From NCBI RefSeq assembly GCF_001693515.2, contig NZ_CP042968.1, positions 7,006,001-7,070,000 of the forward strand: DNA of 64,000 nt. Direction: 5' to 3'. Source of the DNA: Bradyrhizobium paxllaeri. Lineage in GTDB: Bacteria > Pseudomonadota > Alphaproteobacteria > Rhizobiales > Xanthobacteraceae. Within the stretch, counting starts at the first letter, position 1. Each line of letters begins with the position of its first letter. The position numbers and the translations under genes are program-made. Below are positions 54,965 through 63,346 of this stretch, one piece after another. Under the pieces are notes generated by a model. It saw nothing but the letters and a program-made list of their open reading frames with translations. It had not been told where the DNA came from and ran no database searches.

Positions 54965-55702
54965 TCAGGCGACGCCGCCGAGATAGAGCCGCTTGACGAT
55001 GTCGTTGGCCTTCAACTCGTCGACCGACTGCGCGGCGACCGCGATCTCGCCATGGACGATGATGTAGCCGCGGTCGGCGATCCGGATCGCCTGGTTGAAA
55101 TTCTGCTCCGCCATCAGCACAGTCAATCCGACGCGCTGCTTGAGTTCGCCGATCTTGGAAATGGTCTGCGACACCAGTAGCGGCGACAGCCCGACCGACG
55201 GCTCGTCGATCAGAAGCAGCCGCGGCGAGGACATCAGCGCGCGCGCAATCGCCAGCATCTGCTGCTGGCCGCCGGACATGGTGCCGGCGAGCTGGCTACG
55301 CCGCTCCTTCAGCACCGGGAAGGTCTCGAACACGAGCGCGAGATTCTGCTGGATGGCGCTGCGGGCCATTTTCCTGAAAGCGCCGAGCATCAGGTTTTCC
55401 GTCACCGTCAGCTTCGGAAACAGCCGCCGCCCCTCCGGCACCAGCGCCACGCCGAGATCGACGATCGCCTCGGGCAAGAGTCTTGTGAGGTCATACGCCA
55501 CGCCGTCGATCGACAGCACCAGCCGGCCGCTATCCGGACGGACCAGGCCCATGACGCATTTCATCAGCGTGCTCTTGCCATTGCCATTTGTGCCGAGCAG
55601 AGCCACGGTCTCGCCGGCCTCGACGTGAAGCGTGACGCCGCGCAGCGCCTTGACGGCGCCGTAGCCGGCATCGAGGCCTTCGATGGCAAGGCTAAGTGCC
55701 AA
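54965..55702 (-). CDS. ABC transporter ATPase, LivF type
   Basis: 245 residues. Walker A is LLGTNGNGKSTLMKC, the signature is GTMSGGQQQMLAIARALM and Walker B is LLLIDEPSVGLSP, with H-loop substitution VLMAEQNFNQAI typical of LivF. It energises a branched-chain-amino-acid-type (HAAT) importer. The start overlaps the upstream LivG-type gene by 11 bp. Confidence 0.93.
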   Translation of the reverse strand: MALSLAIEGLDAGYGAVKALRGVTLHVEAGETVALLGTNGNGKSTLMKCVMGLVRPDSGRLVLSIDGVAYDLTRLLPEAIVDLGVALVPEGRRLFPKLTVTENLMLGAFRKMARSAIQQNLALVFETFPVLKERRSQLAGTMSGGQQQMLAIARALMSSPRLLLIDEPSVGLSPLLVSQTISKIGELKQRVGLTVLMAEQNFNQAIRIADRGYIIVHGEIAVAAQSVDELKANDIVKRLYLGGVA

Positions 55703-56426
55703 GATAGGCCTCCTGCACCCGCTTGTTGGCCATCACCTCGGCGGGTTCACCGAGCGCGATGATCTTTCCGGCGTCGAGGCACATCACCCGTTCCGAAAAC
55801 CGCATCACCGCCTGCATGATGTGCTCGATCATGATGATGGTGATGTCTTCCTCGCCGAGGCTGATCAGGAGATCCAGCACCTCGTCGACCTCCGAAGAGG
55901 ACAGCCCTGCCATCGCCTCGTCGGAAATCAGGAGCTTCGGCCGCACCGCCATGGCGCGGGCGAGTTCCATCTTGCGCAGTTCGACCTGGCTCAGCGTGTC
56001 GCTCGGGGCCATGGCCTTGGCTGCGAGCCCCATCCGCGTCAGAATCGACATCGCGATTTCCTCCTCCGCCGCGGCAGAGCCGGCAGCGGCGAAATCGAGC
56101 CCGACCATGAGGTTTTCGAGCACCGTCATGCTCTTGAAGGGACGCGGGATCTGGAAGCTGCGGGCGATGCCGCGGCGTGCGCGCAGGTGCGGCGACAATT
56201 GGGTGATGTCCTCACCGCAGAACACCACGTTGCCGGCCTGCGGCTTCAGCGCGCCGGAGATGCAGTTGATCAGCGTGGTCTTGCCCGAGCCGTTCGGACC
56301 GATCAGGCCGAAGCGCTCGCCCTTCCTGATATCGACGCTGATATTGTCGAGCGCGGTGAAGCCGCCAAACGTCTTGGTGAGCGTTCCCACCTGCAGCAAG
56401 GGCGCGTCGGGTGCGGCTATCGTCAT
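55692..56426 (-). CDS. ABC transporter ATPase, LivG type
   Basis: 244 residues from the ATG at 56426, which gives the 4-bp ATGA overlap with the upstream LivM-type gene. Walker A is LIGPNGSGKTTLINC, the signature is a degenerate DTLSQVELRKMELARAMA (S-Q in place of S-G-G), and Walker B is LLISDEAMAGLSSSEVD. LivG-type length and the insert DLLISLGEEDITIIMIEHIM are standard. It pairs with the LivF-type ATPase. Confidence 0.92.
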   Translation of the reverse strand: MTIAAPDAPLLQVGTLTKTFGGFTALDNISVDIRKGERFGLIGPNGSGKTTLINCISGALKPQAGNVVFCGEDITQLSPHLRARRGIARSFQIPRPFKSMTVLENLMVGLDFAAAGSAAAEEEIAMSILTRMGLAAKAMAPSDTLSQVELRKMELARAMAVRPKLLISDEAMAGLSSSEVDEVLDLLISLGEEDITIIMIEHIMQAVMRFSERVMCLDAGKIIALGEPAEVMANKRVQEAYLGT

Positions 56427-57388
56427 TGCTTGCCTCCCGCGCGCAGACGGTAGCGCGGCCGCAACAGCCCGATGATGCCCTTGGGCGCCCCGACCACGAA
56501 CAGCACCAGCATGATGCCGAGCACGAGCACGTTGACTTCCGAGGAGATGGTCACGGCAAGGAACTGCTGCGTCGAGCCGAGCAGGATGGCACCGAGCACC
56601 GGCCCGATCCAGTGCGCGGTACCGCCGATCAGCGACATGGCAAGCGCCGAGACGGAATAAGTGAGATTGAATGCGGAGGACGGGTCGGCGTACTGCAGGT
56701 ACATTGCGGCCGGCGCTCCGACAGCCGACATCAGTGCGCCCGAGATCATGCAGGCCACCAGCTTGAGCTTCAAAGTCGGAACACCCGTGCATTCGGCAGC
56801 AAGTTCATCATCCCGAAGCGCCTGCAGGCCGCGGCCCATCCGCGAATTCTGGATATAGCGCGCGATCCCGACGGCAATGACCACCAGGATGGCCTGCACG
56901 AAGAACAGCATCTTCACGTAAGAGTCGAACGGCGCCATCACCGGCGGCCGCTGCAACTGGATGCCGGCCGCACCGCCGACGAAGCGCCAATTCATCACAA
57001 AGGTTTCGATGATGATGGCGAGCGCAATGGTCGCGATCGAGAAAAAAATGCCGCGCATGCGCAAGGTCAGGAGGCCGACGCCGAAGCCGAGCAGCATGCC
57101 GACGACGGCGGCAGCGGCGATCTGCACCACGAGCGGCGCCCCCGTTGCCTTGAACAAAGCGACCGCCGTGTAGACGCCGACGCCGAAGAAGGCGTTGGTG
57201 CCGAAATTGACGTAACCGGCATAGCCGCCGAGGATAGTCCAGGCCACCGCCAGCGCGATGAACTGCAGGATGACGTAGCCGGCGAAGAACGGGTATTCGT
57301 TGCGGACGATCTGGGTCATCGAGAGCACGGCGACGAGGAAGACGGCCACGCCGGCCCAGAATGCGATGCTGTGGCTGCGCTTGTTCAT
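56423..57388 (-). CDS. ABC transporter permease, LivM type
   Basis: 321 residues with about nine hydrophobic helices (FLVAVLSMTQIVRNEYPFFA, GYVILQFIALAVAWTILGGY). The LivM signature GYAGYVNFGTNAFFGVGVYT is present, as is TLRMRGIFFSIATIALAIII. It forms the channel with the LivH-type permease. It overlaps both neighbouring genes by 4 bp, so the cluster is translationally coupled. Confidence 0.93.
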   Translation of the reverse strand: MNKRSHSIAFWAGVAVFLVAVLSMTQIVRNEYPFFAGYVILQFIALAVAWTILGGYAGYVNFGTNAFFGVGVYTAVALFKATGAPLVVQIAAAAVVGMLLGFGVGLLTLRMRGIFFSIATIALAIIIETFVMNWRFVGGAAGIQLQRPPVMAPFDSYVKMLFFVQAILVVIAVGIARYIQNSRMGRGLQALRDDELAAECTGVPTLKLKLVACMISGALMSAVGAPAAMYLQYADPSSAFNLTYSVSALAMSLIGGTAHWIGPVLGAILLGSTQQFLAVTISSEVNVLVLGIMLVLFVVGAPKGIIGLLRPRYRLRAGGKQ

Positions 57389-58260
57389 CGGCCGAGCAGA
57401 CCTTGCGGGCGGACGGCGAGCACGCCGAGCAGCATGGCGAACGAGATCGCCGGCGCCCAGGAGGCGCCGAACATCGTCAGCACGATGGACTCGGCGACGC
57501 CGAGAATGATGGCGGCGATCAGCGTGCCGCTGATGCTGCCGAGCCCGGCCATGACCACGACGCAGAAGGTGCGCCCGATATAGGCGCGATCAAGCGTCGG
57601 CTCGACCGGGGCGACGATGATCAGCAGCGCACCGGCGATCCCGAGCACGGCGGTGGCGATGCCGAAGGCAAACTGCTTGATGCGGACCGGATTGGCGCCC
57701 ATCAGCCGGAGCGCCTCCTCGTCCTGCGCGACGGCACGGATGGCGCGGCCCATGAAGGTCTTCGACAAATAGACCGCCAGCACCACCGTCAGGGCCAGCG
57801 CCACCGCGAACGCGACAAGCTGTCGGATCGGTACCCGAAACTCGCCGAACCGCCAGGACTTGCCGATATAGGTCGCCGTGACCGAGCGCTGATCGACGCC
57901 GAATTGCAGGATGATCAGGACCTCAATGATGAAGGCGATGCCGAAGAAGAACGCGATGCCGCGGACGCCGGCATCGCTGCCGCGACGCTCGAAGGTCTCG
58001 TAGTAGACGCGGTAGGCCAAGAGGCCGAACAGGAAGAACAGCGGCGTGATGGCAAGGCCCGCCAGCAGCGGGTCGAGGTCGTAGCTGTCGTTGAGCTGGT
58101 ACACGCCGTAGGAGGCGAGCACCAGGAACGCCGGATGCGCGACATGGGGAACGTCGAGCAGCCCGAACGAGACTGACAGCCCGACGCTGACGGCTGCATA
58201 GAAGCAGCCGAGCAGCACCCCGAGCACCACTGCGCCAAGCAGCAGGTCCATCGAAAACAA
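57385..58260 (-). CDS. ABC transporter permease, LivH type
   Basis: 291 residues if started at TTG 58260, which has GGGGGGA six bases upstream; the ATG at 58251 (MDLLLGAVVLGVLLG) is only three codons later and is the conventional choice. About eight helices are seen. The LivH landmark is AVSVGLSVSFGLLDVPHVAH (family: G-L-x-x-I-F-G-x-x-x-V-x-N-x-x-H), here with V-P-H in place of V-N-x-x-H. The segment VVVMAGLGSISGTLIAAIIL follows near the C-terminus. Confidence 0.92.
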   Translation of the reverse strand: MFSMDLLLGAVVLGVLLGCFYAAVSVGLSVSFGLLDVPHVAHPAFLVLASYGVYQLNDSYDLDPLLAGLAITPLFFLFGLLAYRVYYETFERRGSDAGVRGIAFFFGIAFIIEVLIILQFGVDQRSVTATYIGKSWRFGEFRVPIRQLVAFAVALALTVVLAVYLSKTFMGRAIRAVAQDEEALRLMGANPVRIKQFAFGIATAVLGIAGALLIIVAPVEPTLDRAYIGRTFCVVVMAGLGSISGTLIAAIILGVAESIVLTMFGASWAPAISFAMLLGVLAVRPQGLLGR

Positions 58261-58302
58261 TTCAGATCCCCCCTTGGCTCCGAGCCGGAAAAGCCACGAG
58301 GC

Positions 58303-59547
58303 CTACTTGCGTGCGGCCTCGAAGGGACTGATGAGATCTCCCGTCTTCAGCTTGTCGGGGAACAGAATCACCTGCTTGCCGGAGGACCGGAACTGTTCGA
58401 TGTCCTTGTCCTTCACGCCCCGGAACTGCGCCTGCAGCGTCGCGGTTTCCTTGCGTTCGCCATCGGCTGCGAACGCAATCGGGCCGACGATGGTCTTGTG
58501 CTCGTTCTCGCGCAGGTACTTGGCGATGCCCTTCTGGTCGAGCGATTTGGTGGAATTGACCGCCGCCGCGATCATCTCGCCCATCGCATACCCGAACGGC
58601 GCCAGATAATAGCCGAGCGGATCGACCTTGGCCTCGATGGCCCGCTTGGTGTACTTGTCGAAAAATTCCTTGGTGCCGTCGAAATACATGCTCTTTTCCG
58701 GCAGCCACGTATTGTAGTTCACGACGCCGTTGAGCAGCGAGCCGAGGTTCGACATCACGGCGGCAAACTGCAGCCCGACCATGCCGCCGCCGAAAATCTT
58801 GACGTCGTCGCCGATCCCGATTTCGTTCACGGCGCGCAGGATGCCGGCGGAGTCAGGCGGATAGGACGCGACATAGACGATGTCGGGCTTGGCGGCCTTG
58901 AGCGCGCGGATGATGGAGGAGAATTCCACCGTGTTCGGCGGATAGACCTGGTCAAAGACGACGGGAATGTTGCGCTTCTTGGCGACGTCGCGCGCTGTCA
59001 GCGCGAGGTTCTGCGCGAATTCCTGATCTGCCGTCAGCAGCGCCATGTTCTTGCCGCCGGCCTTCTGCGCCAGATCAAGGAACGAAGCCGCCCAGCTATC
59101 CGCCGGCCCCCAGGGCGCATTGTTGAACCACATGTCGTGGCCGACCTTGCTGTTCACCTGGAACGAGAAATTGCCCATCAGCAGCAGCCCGCGCTGCTTG
59201 ACGAACGGCATGATCGGGGCGGTCGGCACCGTCGCATAGGGCGCAAACAACAGATCGACCTTGTCGACGTCGACCAGCTTGGCGTAGATCGCCGGCGTCT
59301 CGGAGGCGCTCGACTTGTCGTCATAGACGACGAGTTCGACCTTGCGGCCGAGCAGGCCGCCTTTGGCATTGATGTCGTCGCGCCAGATCTCGATGCCGAG
59401 CAGCGACGCCTTGCCGCCGCCGGCGAGACCGCCGGTCTGCGGCATCGACATGCCGATCTTGATCGGCGACTGCTGCGCAAAAGCGCTCGAACCGTGACCA
59501 ACCACGGCGACAGCCATGGCACCGCCCAGGAAAGTTCTGCGTTTCAT
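58303..59547 (-). CDS. ABC transporter substrate-binding protein, LivK-like
   Basis: 414 residues from the ATG at 59547 (AAGGGGGA site). The N-terminus MKRRTFLGGAMAVAVVGHGS is Tat-like (twin Arg, R-R-T-F-L) with cleavage near AFA-QQSP. Periplasmic-binding-protein type I features are IKIGMSMPQTGGLAGGGKAS, RDDINAKGGLLGRKVELVVY and PFVKQRGLLLMGNFSFQVNS. Linked to an intradiol dioxygenase, it probably imports an aromatic or ring-derived acid rather than leucine (inference). Confidence 0.9.
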   Translation of the reverse strand: MKRRTFLGGAMAVAVVGHGSSAFAQQSPIKIGMSMPQTGGLAGGGKASLLGIEIWRDDINAKGGLLGRKVELVVYDDKSSASETPAIYAKLVDVDKVDLLFAPYATVPTAPIMPFVKQRGLLLMGNFSFQVNSKVGHDMWFNNAPWGPADSWAASFLDLAQKAGGKNMALLTADQEFAQNLALTARDVAKKRNIPVVFDQVYPPNTVEFSSIIRALKAAKPDIVYVASYPPDSAGILRAVNEIGIGDDVKIFGGGMVGLQFAAVMSNLGSLLNGVVNYNTWLPEKSMYFDGTKEFFDKYTKRAIEAKVDPLGYYLAPFGYAMGEMIAAAVNSTKSLDQKGIAKYLRENEHKTIVGPIAFAADGERKETATLQAQFRGVKDKDIEQFRSSGKQVILFPDKLKTGDLISPFEAARK

Positions 59548-59631
59548 CAATTCCCCCTTATGTACCGTTGTCGTTCTGCTTCCGCCGGATCTTCGCCCGG
59601 CTGTGGTGAAGTGGAGCGTGCCAGGTCCGGA

Positions 59632-60570
59632 CTAGCCGGCGCCCGCCGGGGCGGGTTCGCTTTTGGCCTTTTTCATGATGGCCGACGGATCAGCGCCGAC
59701 GCGCCCGCTGCTCTTGTCGGCCTCGCTTTCGCGCGACAGCCGCATGTCGAATCGAATGCTCGGCATGCCCCTGATCGGGCAATCCGGGTCGTTGGCGACC
59801 ACGTCGACGGCGAGATCGCCCGACGAGCCGAACACGACGTCATCGGCCAGATGGGGATCGTCGCGCAGATAGAGCGCGGTGACGAGTTCGCGATAGCCCG
59901 CGGCGCCGACCAGGAAATGAATATGCGCCGGCCGCATGCCATGCCGCGCCTGCGCCTTCACCATGGTGCCGACGGGGCCGTCCATCGGGATCGAATAGCC
60001 GAGCGGCTTGACCGTGCGCAGCACATAGACGCCGTTGGCGTCGGTGGTGAATACGCCGCGATAATCGACCGAGGTCGCGCTGGCCTGGATGTCGTAGAGG
60101 CCGTCGGCGCCGGTCTGCCAGATCGAGACGGTAGCGTTAGCGACCGGCTTGCCGGTGGCATCGGTGACGCGGCCATACAGCACGCATTCGCTACCGGGCT
60201 TCGGACTCCTGGCGATTGAACTGCCGGCCGTGAGCGTGGGCGTGGCCTCGCGGTAAAACGGGCCGAGCAGGCTGGTATTGGTGGCTTCTTCCAGGGCGGT
60301 GGCGTCGTGCAGGCCGTTGACGAGCGCGGAGAGGCCGAGCGTGTCGGATAGCAGGATGAATTCCTGCCGCTCCGGCGAGCACATCTTGCCGGCGGCGGTC
60401 ATGAATTCGATGCCCTTGATCCATTCCGCCGGGGTCAGATTGACCTCGCGGGCGAAAGCATGGAGGTGTTTGACCGCCGACGCCATGATCGTCTTCAGGC
60501 GTGGGTCCGGCGTCGTCGCCATCTGGTCGAGCACGGCGTCCGTGATCGTATCAGGCGTTAACTCACGCAT
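59632..60570 (-). CDS. Intradiol ring-cleavage dioxygenase (catechol/hydroxyquinol 1,2-dioxygenase type)
   Basis: 312 residues with AGGGA upstream. The N-terminal helical linker domain (residues 1-105) ends LLGPFYREATP. The non-haem ferric-iron ligands are Y159 (GADGLYDIQ), Y192 (VKPLGYSIPMD), H216 and H218 (MRPAHIHFLV). Their spacing matches intradiol dioxygenases, and the N-terminal domain argues for the catechol/hydroxyquinol group rather than protocatechuate 3,4-dioxygenase. It cleaves the ring between the hydroxyls to a muconate or maleylacetate product. The C-terminus carries a Ser/Lys/Pro-rich tail. It is upstream of the importer on the same strand. Confidence 0.9.
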   Translation of the reverse strand: MRELTPDTITDAVLDQMATTPDPRLKTIMASAVKHLHAFAREVNLTPAEWIKGIEFMTAAGKMCSPERQEFILLSDTLGLSALVNGLHDATALEEATNTSLLGPFYREATPTLTAGSSIARSPKPGSECVLYGRVTDATGKPVANATVSIWQTGADGLYDIQASATSVDYRGVFTTDANGVYVLRTVKPLGYSIPMDGPVGTMVKAQARHGMRPAHIHFLVGAAGYRELVTALYLRDDPHLADDVVFGSSGDLAVDVVANDPDCPIRGMPSIRFDMRLSRESEADKSSGRVGADPSAIMKKAKSEPAPAGAG

Positions 60571-60803
60571 GCGTCACTCCCTGACTTGCCGGCTGTTTTT
60601 TTACCTGCCGGCTTTGTTGCGGCAAGCCTAACCGCTTGTTGGGGATCAACACAAGGCGTTCGAAGGCCGTGCCTCCGCGCTCTCCTACCAATTGATACGG
60701 GCGGACGGGGTCACATGGCTGCACAGGAATGCGTCAGCAGGCACGCCACACCTTTGGCGGCCCACGATTTTGCGATTGCACAATCAATGCACCGGAAGTG
60801 GGA

Positions 60804-61142
60804 TCACTTCTCGCGGATCGGCGGCGCAACCTTCTCCGCCGGCGCGGGCGGCAGCACGGGCTGGGCGCCCGACTTCTGCGCGTCTGGATCGGGACGGGCC
60901 GGCTGCGGCGGAGTGTCCGACGGACGTTGACCGGTCGTGGGAGGGTCGGGTGGCGGCCCGGTTGGTTTGGTTTCTGCGCCCGGCGTCGATTGCGTCGGCG
61001 GCGTCGCCTGCGCGATTCGTTCGGGATCGCCGGCCCTGATCTCGGTCAGCGACACTGCAGACATGACGAGGCCCGCCGCAATCAGCATGGATGCGACCAG
61101 CATATCCCTTCGGTATTCGCGTTGGCGGTCATCGGCAGACAT
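60804..61142 (-). CDS. Small membrane-anchored proline-rich protein
   Basis: 112 residues from the ATG at 61142 (MSADDRQREYRRDMLVASML). One transmembrane helix (VASMLIAAGLVMSAVSLT) is followed by a Pro/Thr/Gln-rich tail (ATPPTQSTPGAETKPTGPPP). The basic stretch before the helix puts the tail in the periplasm. No family is recognised. It lies between the WD40 gene and the dioxygenase, with 233 bp of apparently empty sequence downstream of it to 60571. Confidence 0.55.
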   Translation of the reverse strand: MSADDRQREYRRDMLVASMLIAAGLVMSAVSLTEIRAGDPERIAQATPPTQSTPGAETKPTGPPPDPPTTGQRPSDTPPQPARPDPDAQKSGAQPVLPPAPAEKVAPPIREK

Positions 61143-61226
61143 GTCGTTCGATCCACGAAGTTTGTTCGTGGATTCAACGGCCGGTACCGCGCATGGTTCC
61201 CGCGGGAACCAGCGCAGCAATCTTGC

Positions 61227-62243
61227 CTAGAACTCCAGCATCCCGGCGTCACCGTCCTCGGTGCCAAACGCCAATAGCGTGCCCTTCGCGTTCCAGGCCA
61301 GCGCCGAGACCGCTTCGCTGCCGTTGCGGCGCACCAGAATTTCCGCGCCGTCCTCGAGCCGGATGATCAGCACGGTGCCGTCGCTATAGCCTGCGGCCAT
61401 GATGTCCTGCTTCGGATGACAGGCGACCATGGAGACGCGCGCCTGCAGCGGCGCCAGCATCGCGGGCTCCTTGCCCATCGGTCCGTCCTTGCTGGTGAAC
61501 GGCCAGATGATCACGGTATCAGCGCCTGACGTCGCGAGCCCCTTGCCGCCCGTGCTCCACGACATCGAGCGGACGCGGCCGGGATAGCCGCTCATCCGCA
61601 TGTGCCTGTTGTCGGCGAGCCGCCAGCCATGCAGCGCCGGCTCATGCATCGCGGTGACGAGGAATTTGTTGTCGGGACTGAAGGTGACGGCGAGATGCGA
61701 GCCGGCCCATTCCAGAAACTCCGGTTTTGCGGCCATGTTGGGAAACCACAGCGTCACGCCGTTGTAATGAGCGATTGCGACGCGCAGGCCCTTTGGCGCG
61801 AAGGCCAGCCCGCCGACGGTCGAGGGCGCATCGAAGGTTTTTTCTTCACTCTTGCCGCTGCGGACGAACGCCGTTTTCGCAGCCGACCAGGCCACGGCGC
61901 CATCGGGATGCAGCGCGACATTGTCGATCCAGCGCCGCTTGGCGTCGGTCGCGAGCACCGAGGTCTCGCCCTTGGCGTTCAGTGCGACGACCTTGCCGTC
62001 GTCGCCGCCGGTGACAACACGCTTTCCATCGGATGTCGTGCAAAGGATCCCGCCGCCATGGATGGCGACGGTCGAGATTTCGCCCGCTTGATTTACCAGG
62101 GCTGCGTTTTCCTCGGTGCCGACGAACACCGCGGTGTCGCCGAGGAAATGCACAGCGGTTGCGGTTACGCCGATAGCGAGCCGCCGCACCTGGTCGGTGA
62201 GGGAAGCGATGGAGGGCCTTTCGCCCGGATCGAACTGTGTCAT
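61227..62243 (-). CDS. WD40-repeat protein
   Basis: 338 residues from the ATG at 62243, which overlaps the CobW stop (T-G-A-T-G) by one base. WD-type beta-propeller repeats are visible as ...VVTGGDDGKVVALNAKG, ...LAVTFSPDNKFLVTAMHE, ...GKGLATSGADTVIIWPFTS and ...DIMAAGYSDGTVLIIRLED. No signal peptide is visible, so it is cytoplasmic and probably a scaffold. Its close coupling to the CobW-type GTPase implies a shared job, perhaps in metal delivery (inference). Confidence 0.88.
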   Translation of the reverse strand: MTQFDPGERPSIASLTDQVRRLAIGVTATAVHFLGDTAVFVGTEENAALVNQAGEISTVAIHGGGILCTTSDGKRVVTGGDDGKVVALNAKGETSVLATDAKRRWIDNVALHPDGAVAWSAAKTAFVRSGKSEEKTFDAPSTVGGLAFAPKGLRVAIAHYNGVTLWFPNMAAKPEFLEWAGSHLAVTFSPDNKFLVTAMHEPALHGWRLADNRHMRMSGYPGRVRSMSWSTGGKGLATSGADTVIIWPFTSKDGPMGKEPAMLAPLQARVSMVACHPKQDIMAAGYSDGTVLIIRLEDGAEILVRRNGSEAVSALAWNAKGTLLAFGTEDGDAGMLEF

Positions 62244-63295
62244 CACGTGACGATACAGGCTTCAAAACCGTCGCGGATCGCCTTCTCCGGCAATTCGCGG
62301 CCGATGAACACGACGCGGCTTTCGCGCGGCTCGCCTTCCTTCCACTTCCGCTGATGATCGCCTTCCAGCATCATGTGGACGCCTTGGAATACGTAGCGGT
62401 CGTCATCATCGGTGAAGGCGAGAATGCCCTTCGAGCGCAAAATCTTCTGCCCCTCGGTGGCGACGAGGTTTTGCAGCCACGGCATGAATAAATTCGGGTC
62501 GAGCGGCTTGTCCGAGCGCAGCGACAGCGATTGCATGTCCTCGTCGTGGTAGTGCTTCAGCCCGCCATGGCTGTGGCCGTGATCGTGGTCATGACCGTGG
62601 TGATGATGATCGTGGTCATGGTGATGATGATCGTCGCCGGCATCGAGGAATTCCGGTTCGATCTCGAGAATACGATCCAGATCGAACGCGCCGCGCTCCA
62701 GCACATCCGCCAGCGCAACCTTGCAGCGCTCGGTGCGGTGCAGCTTTGCGTAAGGGTTGATGCCGCGAATCCGGGCTTCGACTTCGGCGAGCTCCGGCTT
62801 GGAGACGAGATCGGTCTTGTTGAGCACGATGACGTCGGCAAAGGCGATCTGGTTCTTGGCCTCCGGAGCGTCCTTGAGACGGTCGCTCAGCCATTTCGCA
62901 TCGGCCACCGTCACTACCGCATCGAGCCGCGCGTTCTTTTGTACGTCCTCGTCGACGAAAAAAGTCTGCGCCACCGGCGCTGGATCGGCGAGGCCCGTAG
63001 TCTCGACGATGATGGCGTCAAACTTGCCCTTGCGCTTCATCAAGCCGTCCATGATGCGGACGAGGTCGCCGCGCACGGTGCAACAGACGCAGCCATTGTT
63101 CATCTCGAACACTTCCTCATCGGCACCGATGATGAGGTCGTTGTCGATGCCGATCTCGCCGAATTCATTGACGATGACGGCGTACTTCTTGCCGTGGTTT
63201 TCCGACAGGATGCGATTGAGCAGTGTGGTCTTGCCGGCGCCGAGATAGCCCGTCAGCACGGTCACTGGAATTTTTTGGGACGACAATTCAGACAT
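62243..63295 (-). CDS. CobW/COG0523-family GTPase (zinc metallochaperone type)
   Basis: 350 residues with GGAGC upstream. Walker A is TGYLGAGKTTLLNRI (residues 15-29). The metal motif is C69-V-C71-C72 (NNGCVCCTVRGDLV), followed by ETTGLADPAPV and the base-specifying NKTDL. A His-rich segment (residues about 222-248: DDHHHHDHDHHHHGHDHDHG) precedes the C-terminal CobW_C domain. COG0523 GTPases deliver metal, in many cases zinc, to client enzymes. A ZnuA-like gene lies upstream on the same strand, so zinc is likely here. Confidence 0.9.
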   Translation of the reverse strand: MSELSSQKIPVTVLTGYLGAGKTTLLNRILSENHGKKYAVIVNEFGEIGIDNDLIIGADEEVFEMNNGCVCCTVRGDLVRIMDGLMKRKGKFDAIIVETTGLADPAPVAQTFFVDEDVQKNARLDAVVTVADAKWLSDRLKDAPEAKNQIAFADVIVLNKTDLVSKPELAEVEARIRGINPYAKLHRTERCKVALADVLERGAFDLDRILEIEPEFLDAGDDHHHHDHDHHHHGHDHDHGHSHGGLKHYHDEDMQSLSLRSDKPLDPNLFMPWLQNLVATEGQKILRSKGILAFTDDDDRYVFQGVHMMLEGDHQRKWKEGEPRESRVVFIGRELPEKAIRDGFEACIVT

Positions 63296-63346
63296 AATAG
63301 CTCCGGAACGGAATTGTAGCGCGCGAGCAGCAGGGAGGCCCCTGCC

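Noticed and set aside
62531..63319. A Val/Met-rich plus-strand frame
   Set aside because: Complement of the His-rich loop and GTPase domain of the CobW gene; no ribosome site.
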